From: Methylophilus sp. 5
Lineage (GTDB): Bacteria; Pseudomonadota; Gammaproteobacteria; Burkholderiales; Methylophilaceae
Assembly: GCF_000515275.1 (NCBI RefSeq)
Contig: NZ_KI911560.1
Coordinates: forward strand, 1,612,001-1,676,000
DNA length: 64,000 nt
Direction: 5' to 3'
Part shown: positions 27,698-36,441 of the stretch, piece by piece
Layout of the letters: each line of letters opens with the position of its first letter
How positions within the stretch are numbered: the stretch's first letter is position 1
The notes under the pieces: generated by a model
Told to the model about the DNA's origin: nothing
Database searches by the model: none
The model's input: only the letters and a program-made list of their open reading frames with translations
Made by a program: the position numbers and the translations under genes

Positions 27698-28984
27698 ATG
27701 GCAACTACTAAAAAAACAATTGCCGCTGGTGTATTGGACTGGGTGGATGCCCGCTTCCCGCTCACCAGTACCGTCAAGGGACACCTTACCGAGTATTACG
27801 CGCCAAAAAACTTCAATTTTTGGTATTTCTTTGGTTCGTTAGCGTTATTGGTGCTGGTGCTGCAAATCGTCACCGGTATCTTTTTAACCATGAACTACAA
27901 GCCCGATGCTGAATTGGCATTCGCCTCTGTTGAATACATCATGCGTGATGTGTTTGGCGGCAACATTATTCGTTACATGCACTCTACTGGCGCTTCCATG
28001 TTCTTTGTGGTGGTCTATCTGCACATGTTCCGTGGCATTATTTACGGCTCATACAGGACACCGCGTGAACTGATCTGGCTGTTTGGTGTGGGTATTTTTC
28101 TGGTGTTGATGGGCGAGGCGTTCTTTGGTTACCTGCTGCCATGGGGGCAAATGTCCTACTGGGGTGCGCAGGTGATTGTAAACCTGTTCTCCACCGTGCC
28201 CTTTATTGGCCCTGATTTGTCTGAATGGCTGCGTGGCGATTACCTGGTCTCTGATGCGACATTGAACCGCTTCTTTGCTTTCCACGTCATTGCCTTGCCG
28301 CTGGTGTTGCTGGGCCTGGTTGCCGTGCACATTGTTGCTTTGCACGAAGTGGGCTCCAATAACCCGGACGGTGTTGAAATCAAAGCCATTAAAGATAAAA
28401 CCACTGGCATTCCTTTGGATGGCATTCCATTTCATCCTTACTACTCGGTTAAAGACCTGGTCGGTGTGGTGGCGTTTCTGATGGTGTTTTTTGCCATTGT
28501 GTTCTTTATGCCTGAAATGGGTGGTTACTTCCTGGAAGCCAACAACTTTGTGCCAGCTGACCCATTGAAAACACCTGCGCACATTGCACCGGTCTGGTAT
28601 TTCACGCCTTACTACTCTATTTTGCGCGCCGTGCCGCCAATTGGTATTTCACAATTCCCGGGTGTCGTGGCGATGGGCTTGTCAGTCGTGGCATTTGCAT
28701 TCTTGCCATGGCTGGATAGAAGTCCGGTGAAATCTATTCGCTACCGTGGCCAATTGTACAAACGCTGGTTAACTGCCTTTGTCATCAGTTTTGTTATTCT
28801 GGGTTATCTGGGTACTGTTCCGGGGGATGTCTGGGGGCAATTTGGCCCATGGCTGGGACGTGCAGATCGTGCAACCGTGATTGCCCGTATTTGTACTGCG
28901 GTTTACTTTGCATATTTTGTATTAATGCCTTGGTACACCAAAAAAGACAAAACCAAACCAGTGCCAGAAAGGGTGACATACTAA
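27698..28984 (+). CDS. petB: Ubiquinol-cytochrome c reductase, cytochrome b
   Basis: A 428-residue full-length cytochrome b (not split as b6/IV) with eight membrane helices. Haem-ligand helices contain HSTGASMFFVVVYLHMFRG (about 90-108) and FFAFHVIALPLVLLGLVAVH (about 190-209). The quinol-oxidation loop motif appears as PVWYFTPYYSIL rather than with the classic PEWY. Overlaps petC by one base. Confidence 0.96.
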   Translation: MATTKKTIAAGVLDWVDARFPLTSTVKGHLTEYYAPKNFNFWYFFGSLALLVLVLQIVTGIFLTMNYKPDAELAFASVEYIMRDVFGGNIIRYMHSTGASMFFVVVYLHMFRGIIYGSYRTPRELIWLFGVGIFLVLMGEAFFGYLLPWGQMSYWGAQVIVNLFSTVPFIGPDLSEWLRGDYLVSDATLNRFFAFHVIALPLVLLGLVAVHIVALHEVGSNNPDGVEIKAIKDKTTGIPLDGIPFHPYYSVKDLVGVVAFLMVFFAIVFFMPEMGGYFLEANNFVPADPLKTPAHIAPVWYFTPYYSILRAVPPIGISQFPGVVAMGLSVVAFAFLPWLDRSPVKSIRYRGQLYKRWLTAFVISFVILGYLGTVPGDVWGQFGPWLGRADRATVIARICTAVYFAYFVLMPWYTKKDKTKPVPERVTY

Positions 28985-29694
28985 TGATGAAGAGAATGTT
29001 TTTACAGGCTTTTGCTGGCCTGACACTGCTGGTTTCTGGCGTGGCTTTGGCCAATGAAGTGCATATTGACGTTAAGGCGCCAATTAAAATGTCGGATAAA
29101 GCCTCCTTGCAGCGCGGCGCCAAGATTTTTGTCAATTACTGCTTAAATTGCCATAGTGCCAATTACATGCGCTACAACCGTTTGCAGGATATCGGCCTGA
29201 CCGACAAACAGATTAAAGAGAATTTGCTGTTTGCCGGTGAGAAAGTCGGTGAGACCATGCGCGTCAGCATGAATCCTAAAGATGCTAAAAAATGGTTTGG
29301 TGCTGCACCGCCTGATTTAAGTGTTGAAGTGCGGGCGCGCGGTGCGGACTGGGTTTATGCCTATCTGCGCAGCTTCTATAAAGATGATTCTCGCCCAACT
29401 GGCTGGAATAATCAGGTGTTTGATAAAGTGGCGATGCCGCACGTGCTATATGAGTTGCAAGGTGTGCAGGTGCTGGATCATGAAACCCATACACTGAAGC
29501 TGGAAAAAGCAGGTAAGTTGAGTCCTGAAGAGTATGACCAGTTTGCTGGTGATTTAACCAACTTCCTGGCATTCATGGCCGAGCCAGCCAAACAATCCCG
29601 TTTGTGGATTGGTGTGCTGGTATTGTTGTTCCTGTCTGTGCTGTTCGTCTTGGTGAAGAAAATCAAAACCGAATACTGGAAAGATATTCGCTAA
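28984..29694 (+). CDS. petC: Ubiquinol-cytochrome c reductase, cytochrome c1
   Basis: A 236-residue c1 subunit. A cleaved signal peptide ends near LANEV (about residue 21), the haem site is CLNCH (about 54-58) in VNYCLNCHSANYMRY, and the membrane anchor near the C-terminus is WIGVLVLLFLSVLFVLVKK. Two ATG codons in a row start at 28984 and overlap the petB stop; either could be used. A terminator follows. Confidence 0.95.
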   Translation: MMKRMFLQAFAGLTLLVSGVALANEVHIDVKAPIKMSDKASLQRGAKIFVNYCLNCHSANYMRYNRLQDIGLTDKQIKENLLFAGEKVGETMRVSMNPKDAKKWFGAAPPDLSVEVRARGADWVYAYLRSFYKDDSRPTGWNNQVFDKVAMPHVLYELQGVQVLDHETHTLKLEKAGKLSPEEYDQFAGDLTNFLAFMAEPAKQSRLWIGVLVLLFLSVLFVLVKKIKTEYWKDIR

Positions 29695-29709
29695 CCGCAA
29701 ACCAAGTCC

Positions 29710-29743
29710 GACACCAAGGCGTGAGGCCTTGGTGTCTTTTTTT
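29710..29743 (+). terminator. Terminator of petABC
   Basis: GACACCAAGGC (29710-29720) pairs perfectly with GCCTTGGTGTC (29726-29736), then seven T. Confidence 0.92.
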
Positions 29744-29759
29744 ATAGGGAAAATAAATT

Positions 29760-30359
29760 ATGATGAGATTGTATTCGGGTACCGTCGATCCTTACAGTCA
29801 CCGTTGCCGTATTGTACTGTTTGAAAAAGGCATGGACTTTGAAGTCATTGATGTAGACCTGACCAACAAAACTGAAGATTTAGCCATTTTGAATCCATAT
29901 GGCGAAGTGCCGGTGTTGGTCGAGCGCGACCTTGTGTTGTCGGAAGCCAATATCATTAATGAATATATTGATGAGCGTTTTCCACATCCGCAGTTAATGC
30001 CTGCCGATCCTGTGATGCGTGCCCGTGCACGCCTGTTTCTCTACAACTTTGAAAAAGATTTGTTTAGCCACATTAAAGATCTGGAATCCAGTGATGACGA
30101 AGTCGCAGGCAAAGCGCGTAAAGTTGTGCGTGATAATTTAACGCAGCTGGTGCCTATTTTTGGCAAACAAAGTTACCTGATGGGCGACGAGTACTCCATG
30201 CTTGATGTGGCGATTACGCCATTGTTATGGCGCTTGGGGCACTATGGCATTGAGTTGCCTAACCAGGCTGCACCATTGTTGAAATATGCAGAGCGTTTGT
30301 TCTCGCGCCCAATGTATGCCGAAGCGATGACGCCGTCTGAAAAGGCAATGCGTAAATAA
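29760..30359 (+). CDS. sspA: Stringent starvation protein A
   Basis: A 199-residue glutathione-S-transferase-fold protein that binds RNA polymerase and modulates stress promoters in E. coli. The thioredoxin-like half begins MMRLYSGTVDPYSHRCRIVL; NPYGEVPVL and SEANIINEYIDE carry the GST-type cis-Pro and Glu-Ser positions. The petABC-sspAB order is widespread in betaproteobacteria. Start at 29760 or, three bases later, 29763. Confidence 0.93.
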   Translation: MMRLYSGTVDPYSHRCRIVLFEKGMDFEVIDVDLTNKTEDLAILNPYGEVPVLVERDLVLSEANIINEYIDERFPHPQLMPADPVMRARARLFLYNFEKDLFSHIKDLESSDDEVAGKARKVVRDNLTQLVPIFGKQSYLMGDEYSMLDVAITPLLWRLGHYGIELPNQAAPLLKYAERLFSRPMYAEAMTPSEKAMRK

Positions 30360-30377
30360 CATCAGTCAGTACATAAG

Positions 30378-30407
30378 CAGCGCGAATGTCCTTCGCGCTG
30401 TTTTTTT
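30378..30407 (+). terminator. Hairpin terminator between sspA and sspB
   Basis: CAGCGCGAA (30378-30386) pairs with TTCGCGCTG (30392-30400), then seven T. It ends 12 bp before sspB, so it may limit rather than stop sspB expression. Confidence 0.8.
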
Positions 30408-30419
30408 AAGGAAATCCGG

Positions 30420-30833
30420 ATGAGCGCTTTGATCCCAACCACTGCTTACCTGATACGTGCCATTCATGAATGGTGTGTTGATAATGGATTGACGCCACAT
30501 TTGCTGGTGAAGGTCGATGCGCATACGCGAGTGCCGACCGCTTATGTGAAGAATGGCGAAATAGTCCTCAATATGAACTACACTGCCGTCAAAGATTTGC
30601 ATATTGATAATGATGCGGTGGTATTTTCGGCCCGTTTTGGGGGAATTGCGCAGCATATTTATGTGCCGATCAACCGGGTGGGGGGGGTATTTGCCCGCGA
30701 GAATGGCCAGGGCATGTTTTTTGAAGTGCTGGATGGTCAGGCGCCTGATCCGGCAACCAGGCCTGTGACTGCTCAACATGTCGCGCCAGAAGAGTCGTCG
30801 GTTAAAAAATCTCACTTGAAAGTGGTGAAGTAG
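30420..30833 (+). CDS. sspB: ClpXP specificity-enhancing factor SspB
   Basis: A 137-residue adaptor that delivers ssrA-tagged proteins to ClpXP. The N-terminal substrate-binding domain has PTTAYLIRAIHEWCVDNGLTP and GEIVLNMNYTAVKDL; the tail ends in KKSHLKVVK, the short basic/hydrophobic motif by which SspB docks on ClpX. TAAGGAAA lies upstream of the ATG. Confidence 0.93.
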   Translation: MSALIPTTAYLIRAIHEWCVDNGLTPHLLVKVDAHTRVPTAYVKNGEIVLNMNYTAVKDLHIDNDAVVFSARFGGIAQHIYVPINRVGGVFARENGQGMFFEVLDGQAPDPATRPVTAQHVAPEESSVKKSHLKVVK

Positions 30834-30930
30834 CGTCTGGTCTGATTGCTGCAATTTACGGCCGATTTGTATGCATGCAGAGGCGGTGTTATGTTTTTGC
30901 GCCGAAAAATAAAAAAATCTTAAAAAGCAC

Positions 30931-30960
30931 TGGATTACTCAATAAAAAAAGTGATATAGT
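30931..30960 (+). promoter_or_regulatory. Promoter of the tRNA-tuf operon
   Basis: Extended -10 TGATATAGT (TG at 30952-30953, TATAGT at 30955-30960), with TGGATT at 30931-30936 as a weak -35 at 18 bases. The GC-rich TGCGCC right after the -10 resembles the discriminator of stringently controlled stable-RNA promoters. Confidence 0.55.
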
Positions 30961-30976
30961 TGCGCCTTCCTGAAAT

Positions 30977-31052
30977 GCCGGGTTAGCTCAGTTGGTAGAG
31001 CAGCGCACTTGTAATGCGAAGGTCATCAGTTCGATTCCGATACTCGGCACCA
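30977..31052 (+). tRNA. tRNA-Thr (anticodon TGT)
   Basis: 76 bases including the encoded CCA. The acceptor GCCGGGT pairs with ACTCGGC (one G-T), the D-arm AGCTCAGTTGGTAGAGC and TTCGATTC are canonical, and the anticodon TGT is at 31010-31012. First of four tRNAs before tuf. Confidence 0.97.
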
Positions 31053-31087
31053 AATATATGTTGTTGACATTGACGTCAGCAACATTA

Positions 31088-31113
31088 ACCGCGATAATCG
31101 CGGTCGATTTTTT
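31088..31113 (+). terminator. Terminator-like hairpin between tRNA-Thr and tRNA-Tyr
   Basis: ACCGCGAT and ATCGCGGT form a perfect palindrome (31088-31104), followed by CGA and six T that end exactly at the first base of tRNA-Tyr. It may attenuate the operon or be a processing site. Confidence 0.5.
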
Positions 31114-31198
31114 GGAGAGGTGGCCGAGTGGTTAAAGGCGACGGACTGTAAATCCGTTCTCTCTGAGTACGCTGGTTCGAATCCAGCCCTCTCCACCA
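31114..31198 (+). tRNA. tRNA-Tyr (anticodon GTA)
   Basis: 85 bases with a long class II variable arm and encoded CCA. The acceptor GGAGAGG pairs with CCTCTCC; anticodon GTA at 31148-31150. Confidence 0.97.
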
Positions 31199-31268
31199 AA
31201 AAATGATTGCCTGTCGGTATTGCTGTAAAGCGGGTCGGTGAGAACCCTCCTTGGGTGTTCTGCATAGT

Positions 31269-31344
31269 GCGGGTGTAGCTCAGTTGGTAGAGCACTTGCC
31301 TTCCAAGCAAGATGTCGCGAGTTCGAACCTCGTCGCCCGCTCCA
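31269..31344 (+). tRNA. tRNA-Gly (anticodon TCC)
   Basis: 76 bases with the terminal CCA encoded. The acceptor starts GCGGGTG and the 3' strand ends in CGCCCGC; anticodon TCC at 31302-31304 in loop CTTCCAA. Confidence 0.97.
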
Positions 31345-31364
31345 ACAATAACAATAGGCAAAAC

Positions 31365-31439
<75 letters not shown>

Positions 31440-31575
31440 GATTTGCTCTGTAGGTAGCTGTATCAATATATGGGGCTTGGTAAGTAGTCGCGTGCAAGGG
31501 TGCTGTCATCCGCGTCGCATAATTTGTGAAAACAATATTATTGGCTTTATTTAGTACTAATAAAGGAAAAACATC

Positions 31576-32766
31576 ATGGCAAAAGGCAAATTTGAACGTA
31601 CCAAGCCACACGTGAACGTTGGTACGATTGGTCACGTTGACCACGGTAAGACGACACTGACAGCGGCGATCACCACTGTATTGACGAAGAAATTTGGCGG
31701 CGAAGCAAAAGCTTACGACCAAATTGACGCGGCACCAGAAGAAAAAGCACGTGGTATTACTATTAATACCGCACACGTAGAATACGAAACAGCTGGTCGT
31801 CACTACGCCCACGTTGACTGCCCAGGTCACGCGGATTACGTTAAAAACATGATTACCGGTGCTGCCCAGATGGACGGCGCGATTCTGGTATGTTCCGCTG
31901 CTGACGGCCCTATGCCGCAAACGCGTGAGCACATCCTGTTAGCTCGCCAGGTTGGCGTGCCATACATCATCGTGTTCCTGAACAAAGCAGACATGGTTGA
32001 TGATGCTGAATTGTTAGAGTTGGTTGAAATGGAAGTGCGTGAGTTGCTCAGCAAATACGACTTCCCAGGTGATGACACCCCAATCATTCACGGTTCCGCT
32101 AAGTTGGCTTTAGAAGGCGACCAATCAGACATCGGCGAACCAGCGATCTTCAAATTGGCAGAAGCTTTAGACAGCTACATCCCAATGCCAGAGCGTGCGA
32201 TTGACGGTACATTCCTGATGCCAGTAGAAGACGTATTCTCTATCTCTGGTCGCGGTACTGTAGTAACTGGCCGTATCGAGCGTGGTATCGTTAAAGTAGG
32301 TGACGAGATCGAAATCGTTGGTATTAAGCCAACAGTGAAAACCACCTGTACTGGTGTTGAAATGTTCCGTAAACTGTTGGACCAAGGTCAAGCAGGCGAC
32401 AACGTAGGCGTATTGCTGCGTGGTACTAAACGTGAAGATATCGAACGTGGTCAAGTATTGTCTAAATCAGGCTCTATCAAACCACACACCAAGTTCGCAG
32501 CTGAGATCTACGTGTTGGGTAAAGATGAAGGTGGTCGTCATACCCCATTCTTCAACGGCTACCGTCCACAGTTCTACTTCCGTACGACAGACGTAACTGG
32601 TGCAGTTGAATTGCCAGCAGGTACCGAAATGGTGATGCCAGGTGACAACGTATCTATTTCAGTTGCACTGATTGCACCAATCGCGATGGAAGAAGGCTTG
32701 CGCTTCGCTATTCGTGAAGGTGGTCGTACCGTTGGTGCTGGCGTTGTTGCCAAAATCATCGAGTAA
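31576..32766 (+). CDS. tuf: Elongation factor Tu, copy 1
   Basis: A 396-residue GTPase that carries aminoacyl-tRNA to the ribosome. G1 GHVDHGKT (19-26), G3 DCPGH (81-85) and G4 NKAD (136-139) are intact. AAAGGAAAA is the ribosome site. Placed after the Thr-Tyr-Gly-Thr tRNAs and before tRNA-Trp, the tufB position of E. coli. The gene plus 15 upstream bases and 2 downstream bases read identical to the second copy at 48.2-49.4 kb. Confidence 0.98.
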   Translation: MAKGKFERTKPHVNVGTIGHVDHGKTTLTAAITTVLTKKFGGEAKAYDQIDAAPEEKARGITINTAHVEYETAGRHYAHVDCPGHADYVKNMITGAAQMDGAILVCSAADGPMPQTREHILLARQVGVPYIIVFLNKADMVDDAELLELVEMEVRELLSKYDFPGDDTPIIHGSAKLALEGDQSDIGEPAIFKLAEALDSYIPMPERAIDGTFLMPVEDVFSISGRGTVVTGRIERGIVKVGDEIEIVGIKPTVKTTCTGVEMFRKLLDQGQAGDNVGVLLRGTKREDIERGQVLSKSGSIKPHTKFAAEIYVLGKDEGGRHTPFFNGYRPQFYFRTTDVTGAVELPAGTEMVMPGDNVSISVALIAPIAMEEGLRFAIREGGRTVGAGVVAKIIE

Positions 32767-32825
32767 TTTTTGATGTGATGTGAAAGCTGCGCTACAACCC
32801 GTGCAGCTTTCGCTTTAAAGAGTAC

Positions 32826-32901
32826 AGGCCAATAGCTCAATTGGTAGAGTATCGGTCTCCAAAACCGAGGGTTGGGGGTTCGAGACCCTCTTGGCCTGCC
32901 A
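32826..32901 (+). tRNA. tRNA-Trp (anticodon CCA)
   Basis: 76 bases with CCA. The acceptor AGGCCAA pairs with TTGGCCT; anticodon CCA at 32859-32861. It lies between tuf and secE, its usual place in proteobacteria. Confidence 0.97.
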
Positions 32902-32944
32902 AACACCCAGAATAAGCTGAGGTGTTCACTATAAAGTTAAGGTT

Positions 32945-33292
32945 ATGATCGATAAAATCAAACTGGCTTTATCCCTGTTGTTACTAGCTTTAGGGATCGC
33001 CGGTTTTTATCTTTTTGAAGATAAAGCAATGGTTATCAGGATACTTGCCGTTTTGGCAGGTATTGCCGCGTCTGTAGCGGTGGCGTGGACTGCGCCACAG
33101 GGCAAGCAGGCGCTAGGCTTTTTTAATGAGTCTGTTGCTGAGGCTAAACGTGTTGTCTGGCCTACGCGTCAGGAAACCATGCAAACCACACTGGCAGTTG
33201 TTGTACTGGTGGTGATCATGGCTGCGTTCCTGGCGTTGGTGGACATCAGCTTCGCCTACATGGTGCAGTGGATTATGGGTAAAGGAGCTTAA
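32945..33292 (+). CDS. secE: Preprotein translocase subunit SecE
   Basis: A 115-residue translocon subunit. Three hydrophobic segments (about 7-24, 29-49 and 80-105) as in the longer E. coli form, with the conserved amphipathic block [17 protein letters not shown] before the last. Its stop overlaps the nusG start (TAATG). Confidence 0.94.
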   Translation: MIDKIKLALSLLLLALGIAGFYLFEDKAMVIRILAVLAGIAASVAVAWTAPQGKQALGFFNESVAEAKRVVWPTRQETMQTTLAVVVLVVIMAAFLALVDISFAYMVQWIMGKGA

Positions 33293-33828
33293 TGTCTATG
33301 CGTTGGTATGCAGTTCAAGCTTTCTCCGGCATGGAAAAATCCGTGAAAGCCGGTTTGGAAGAGCGCATCATCAGATCTAATTTACAAGATCAGTTCGGTG
33401 ACATTCTGGTGCCTGTGGAAGAAGTGGTTGAGTTGAAGAATGGTCAGAAGACCATTTCTGAGCGTCGCCTGTATCCTGGCTATGTGTTGGTGCAGATGGA
33501 AATGACTGACGAGAGCTGGCACTTGGTGAGAAGTACGCCTAGAGTGACTTCTTTCATTGGCGGCACTGCGCAGCGTCCTACCCCAATCAAAGATAAAGAA
33601 GTAGAAATCATTCTACGTCGCATGGATGACAGTAAGTCTAATCCAACGCAGAAAATGACCTTTGAAAAGGGCGAGAGCGTACGCGTGATCGATGGCCCAT
33701 TCAAAGATTTCTCTGGTAGTGTCGAAGAAGTAAATTACGACAAAAACAAGCTGCGTGTTTCTGTGGTTATTTTTGGTCGTGCCACACCAGTGGAACTGGA
33801 TTTTGCACAGGTAGAAAAAGAAGTCTAA
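33292..33828 (+). CDS. nusG: Transcription termination/antitermination factor NusG
   Basis: A 178-residue factor that bridges RNA polymerase to Rho or the ribosome. NGN domain from [14 protein letters not shown]; the KOW motif [21 protein letters not shown] covers about 124-144. An internal ATG at 33298 gives the commoner MRWYAVQ start; the first ATG overlaps secE. Confidence 0.95.
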   Translation: MSMRWYAVQAFSGMEKSVKAGLEERIIRSNLQDQFGDILVPVEEVVELKNGQKTISERRLYPGYVLVQMEMTDESWHLVRSTPRVTSFIGGTAQRPTPIKDKEVEIILRRMDDSKSNPTQKMTFEKGESVRVIDGPFKDFSGSVEEVNYDKNKLRVSVVIFGRATPVELDFAQVEKEV

Positions 33829-33844
33829 CTGTGTATTTTCGGCT

Positions 33845-33890
33845 GCCTGCATAGGTGGTCGATATTTTTAACGGGGAGCCTATTGCAGGC
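33845..33890 (+). promoter_or_regulatory. Leader hairpin before rplK (candidate L1 control site)
   Basis: GCCTGCATAGG (33845-33855) pairs with CCTATTGCAGGC (33879-33890) with a single bulge; the 23-base loop holds GATATTTTTAACGGGG. In E. coli L1 represses this operon through a leader structure, so this is the natural candidate. The match to the L1 site was not verified. Confidence 0.4.
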
Positions 33891-33916
33891 GTTATTACCC
33901 ATTTTAGGAGTCAAAC

Positions 33917-34348
33917 ATGGCAAAGAAAGTCATTGGCTACATTAAGCTGCAGATCCCTGCAGGTAAAGCCAACCCAAGCCCTCCAGTTGGTCCAGCACTG
34001 GGTCAACGTGGTCTGAACATCATGGAATTCTGTAAAGCGTTTAACGCTGCAACACAAGGTGTTGAGCCAGGCTTGCCAATTCCAGTAGTGATTACTGCGT
34101 TTGCAGATAAGAGCTTCACTTTTGTGATGAAAACCCCTCCAGCGACCGTGCTGATCAAAAAAGCGGCCAAGCTGGAAAAAGGTTCTCCACGTCCTCATAC
34201 GGACAAAGTTGGCAAGATTACTCGTGCGCAAGCTGAAGAAATCGCCAAAACAAAAATGCCTGACCTGACTGCAGCCGATATGGACGCAGCCGTACGTACC
34301 ATTGCTGGTAGCGCACGCAGCATGGGTATCGAAGTGGAGGGTGTATAA
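33917..34348 (+). CDS. rplK: 50S ribosomal protein L11
   Basis: 143 residues. Forms the GTPase-associated centre with 23S rRNA and L10-L7/L12. The proline-rich N-terminal domain ([28 protein letters not shown]) and the RNA-binding C-terminal domain are intact. TTAGGAG site. Directly before rplA. Confidence 0.97.
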   Translation: MAKKVIGYIKLQIPAGKANPSPPVGPALGQRGLNIMEFCKAFNAATQGVEPGLPIPVVITAFADKSFTFVMKTPPATVLIKKAAKLEKGSPRPHTDKVGKITRAQAEEIAKTKMPDLTAADMDAAVRTIAGSARSMGIEVEGV

Positions 34349-34349
34349 C

Positions 34350-35036
34350 ATGGCTAAAAGAATTGATGCATTGCGTGCGAAAATCGACCGCAACAAATTA
34401 TATCCAGTGGTTGATGCCCTGAACCTGGTTAAAGAAGGCGCGAGCGCTAAATTTAACGAGTCAGTTGATGCCGTGATTAACCTAGGCATTGACCCACGTA
34501 AATCTGACCAATTGGTTCGCGGTGCGATCGTACTGCCTAACGGTACAGGTAAAAGCGTACGTGTTGCTGTGTTTGCGCAAGGTGCGCAAGCTGAAGCAGC
34601 AAAAGCAGCGGGTGCTGATATCGTTGGTTTTGAAGACCTGGCTGAACAAGTTAAAGGCGGCATGCTGGACTTTGACGTAGCGATTGCAACGCCTGATGCG
34701 ATGCGTATCGTTGGTGCGTTGGGTCAAGTGTTGGGTCCACGTGGTTTGATGCCAAACCCAAAAGTGGGTACCGTGACGCCTGACGCAGCGACTGCTGTGA
34801 AAAACGCCAAAGCTGGTCAAGTACAATATCGTACTGACAAGGGTGGTATCGTGCATTGCACGATTGGTCGTGCTTCTTTCACAACCGAGCAATTGCAAGG
34901 TAACTTGTCTGCATTGGTTGAGGCATTGAACAAATCCAAGCCAACCAGCTCAAAAGGTATCTACCTGAAAAAATTGTCCGTTTCCAGCACCATGGGTCCT
35001 GGCGTACGTGTCGATCAAGCATCAGTAGTTGCTTAA
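34350..35036 (+). CDS. rplA: 50S ribosomal protein L1
   Basis: 228 residues, the L1-stalk protein that helps release deacylated tRNA and, in enterics, represses rplKA translation. [16 protein letters not shown] is the hallmark. The ATG at 34350 (MAKRIDALR) follows the rplK stop by one base, with GGAGGG in the rplK end; an upstream in-frame extension was rejected. Confidence 0.97.
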   Translation: MAKRIDALRAKIDRNKLYPVVDALNLVKEGASAKFNESVDAVINLGIDPRKSDQLVRGAIVLPNGTGKSVRVAVFAQGAQAEAAKAAGADIVGFEDLAEQVKGGMLDFDVAIATPDAMRIVGALGQVLGPRGLMPNPKVGTVTPDAATAVKNAKAGQVQYRTDKGGIVHCTIGRASFTTEQLQGNLSALVEALNKSKPTSSKGIYLKKLSVSSTMGPGVRVDQASVVA

Positions 35037-35304
35037 TTTAAAGTCCCGGGCTTTTACTAGCCCGGGCAGGAACTTTGGGCTTGTGTGCTGGCGCTGTATG
35101 GCAAGCACACAAGAGCATCAAAGACCGTTGGTGTATGACTTAATTGATAATTGAATGCAAGTGGGCGAGCGATCCTCTGCTTGCAGCAATTAAAAACCAA
35201 CGCAGATGGCGATCCCCAGCACAGGATATTTCCATGCCCTGCACAAGGACGCCGTGAGTGGCTTGACGTAAGTCGGGCTTTCATTAACGGAAGGAGAACA
35301 GACT
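35037..35304 (+). promoter_or_regulatory. rplJ leader (L10 autoregulation region)
   Basis: 268 non-coding bases with several hairpins: CCCGGGC/GCCCGGG (35045-35051 with 35060-35066), a 10-bp perfect CTTGTGTGCT/AGCACACAAG (35080-35089 with 35104-35113), and a later GCAAG...CTTGC element. This is the position of the known L10 leader, where L10-(L12)4 binds mRNA to shut down its own synthesis. The exact protein site was not resolved here. Confidence 0.55.
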
Positions 35305-35802
35305 TTGAGTCTTAATCTTACAGAGAAAAAAGAAGTCGTTGCCGAGGTAATCGCACAAGTTGCGAACGCACAGTCAATCGTACTTGCCGAGTATCGTGGT
35401 ATTGGCGTTGCCAACATGACGAAACTGCGTGCAGATGCGCGTGATGCAGGTGTATATCTGCGCGTGTTGAAAAACACCTTGGTTCGTCGTGCAGTAGAAG
35501 GGTCACCTTTTGCAGCATTGGCTGACGACATGGTTGGTCCACTGGTTTACGGTATTTCTACCGATGCCGTGGCCGCTGCTAAAGTGATGAACAACTTTGC
35601 CAAAAGCAATGATCAGTTCAAGCTTGTAGCAGGTGCGATGCCTAATGAGCGTTTAGATGCTGCCGGTGTGCAAGCATTAGCGTCTACATTGAGCCGCGAA
35701 GAGTTGCTGTCCAAACTGGCTGGCATGCTCAACGAAATCCCAACCAAGTTTGCTCGTGCCGTTGCAGCAGTACGCGACGACAAAGAAAAGCAAGCGGCTT
35801 AA
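35305..35802 (+). CDS. rplJ: 50S ribosomal protein L10
   Basis: 165 residues, base of the L7/L12 stalk. Starts with TTG after AAGGAG (35291-35296); [14 protein letters not shown] is the family N-terminus. The C-terminal helix that holds L7/L12 dimers is present. Followed after 33 bp by rplL. Confidence 0.96.
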   Translation: MSLNLTEKKEVVAEVIAQVANAQSIVLAEYRGIGVANMTKLRADARDAGVYLRVLKNTLVRRAVEGSPFAALADDMVGPLVYGISTDAVAAAKVMNNFAKSNDQFKLVAGAMPNERLDAAGVQALASTLSREELLSKLAGMLNEIPTKFARAVAAVRDDKEKQAA

Positions 35803-35835
35803 TTTTAATCAAATTTATTTTAGGAAATTATTATC

Positions 35836-36213
35836 ATGGCAATTTCAAATGCTGATATTTTGGATGCAATCGGTAACAAAACAGTTTTAGAACTGACCGC
35901 ATTCATTAAAGAAATCGAAGAGAAGTTTGGTGTTTCTGCTGCTGCTGTTGCAGTTGCTGGTGGCGCTGCTGCCGGTGCTGCTGCGCCTGCTGCTGCTGAG
36001 CAAACTGAGTTCAACGTGATCTTGAACAGCGCTGGCGACAACAAAGTTAGCGTTATTAAAGCCGTGCGTGAATTGACTGGCTTGGGCTTGAAAGAAGCTA
36101 AAGACGTAGTTGACGGCGCACCTAAAGCTGTTAAAGAAGGCGTAAGCAAGGCTGACGCTGAAGCAGCTGTGAAAAAATTGATCGAAGCGGGCGCTACTGC
36201 TGAGATGAAATAA
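35836..36213 (+). CDS. rplL: 50S ribosomal protein L7/L12
   Basis: 125 residues. The N-terminal dimerisation domain is followed by an Ala/Gly-rich hinge (about 35-56) and the C-terminal factor-binding domain with [21 protein letters not shown]. The stop codon lies next to a perfect 16-bp palindrome. Confidence 0.97.
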   Translation: MAISNADILDAIGNKTVLELTAFIKEIEEKFGVSAAAVAVAGGAAAGAAAPAAAEQTEFNVILNSAGDNKVSVIKAVRELTGLGLKEAKDVVDGAPKAVKEGVSKADAEAAVKKLIEAGATAEMK

Positions 36214-36257
36214 TTCACAATTGTGAATCTGGCTGGGCTGACGGGAGACCGTCGGCC
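36213..36257 (+). promoter_or_regulatory. rplL-rpoB intergenic hairpins (attenuator or processing site)
   Basis: The perfect palindrome ATTCACAATTGTGAAT (36213-36228) is followed by GGCTGACGG/CCGTCGGCC (36236-36244 with 36249-36257, one G-T, loop GAGA). E. coli has an attenuator and RNase III site in this spacer. No long T run follows, so partial termination or cleavage is more likely. Confidence 0.5.
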
Positions 36258-36441
36258 TTCGCCATTTCTGGCGTATGCAGTTGTAATGAGGTGTGATTTA
36301 TCAACTGTAACGACCGGAGTAATATTGTGTGACGGTCACTTTTTTATGATAAGTGGCTGAATTTAAACGAAGTTAGATGTCAAAACATTGCAGTGGATGA
36401 AAAGTGTTTTGTCTTCTACCCTCAAAATTTCAGGAGACGCT

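Noticed and set aside
36388..36441. Longer rpoB start at 36388
   Set aside because: No ribosome site and non-conserved residues; MSYSFTEKK at 36442 follows AGGAGA.
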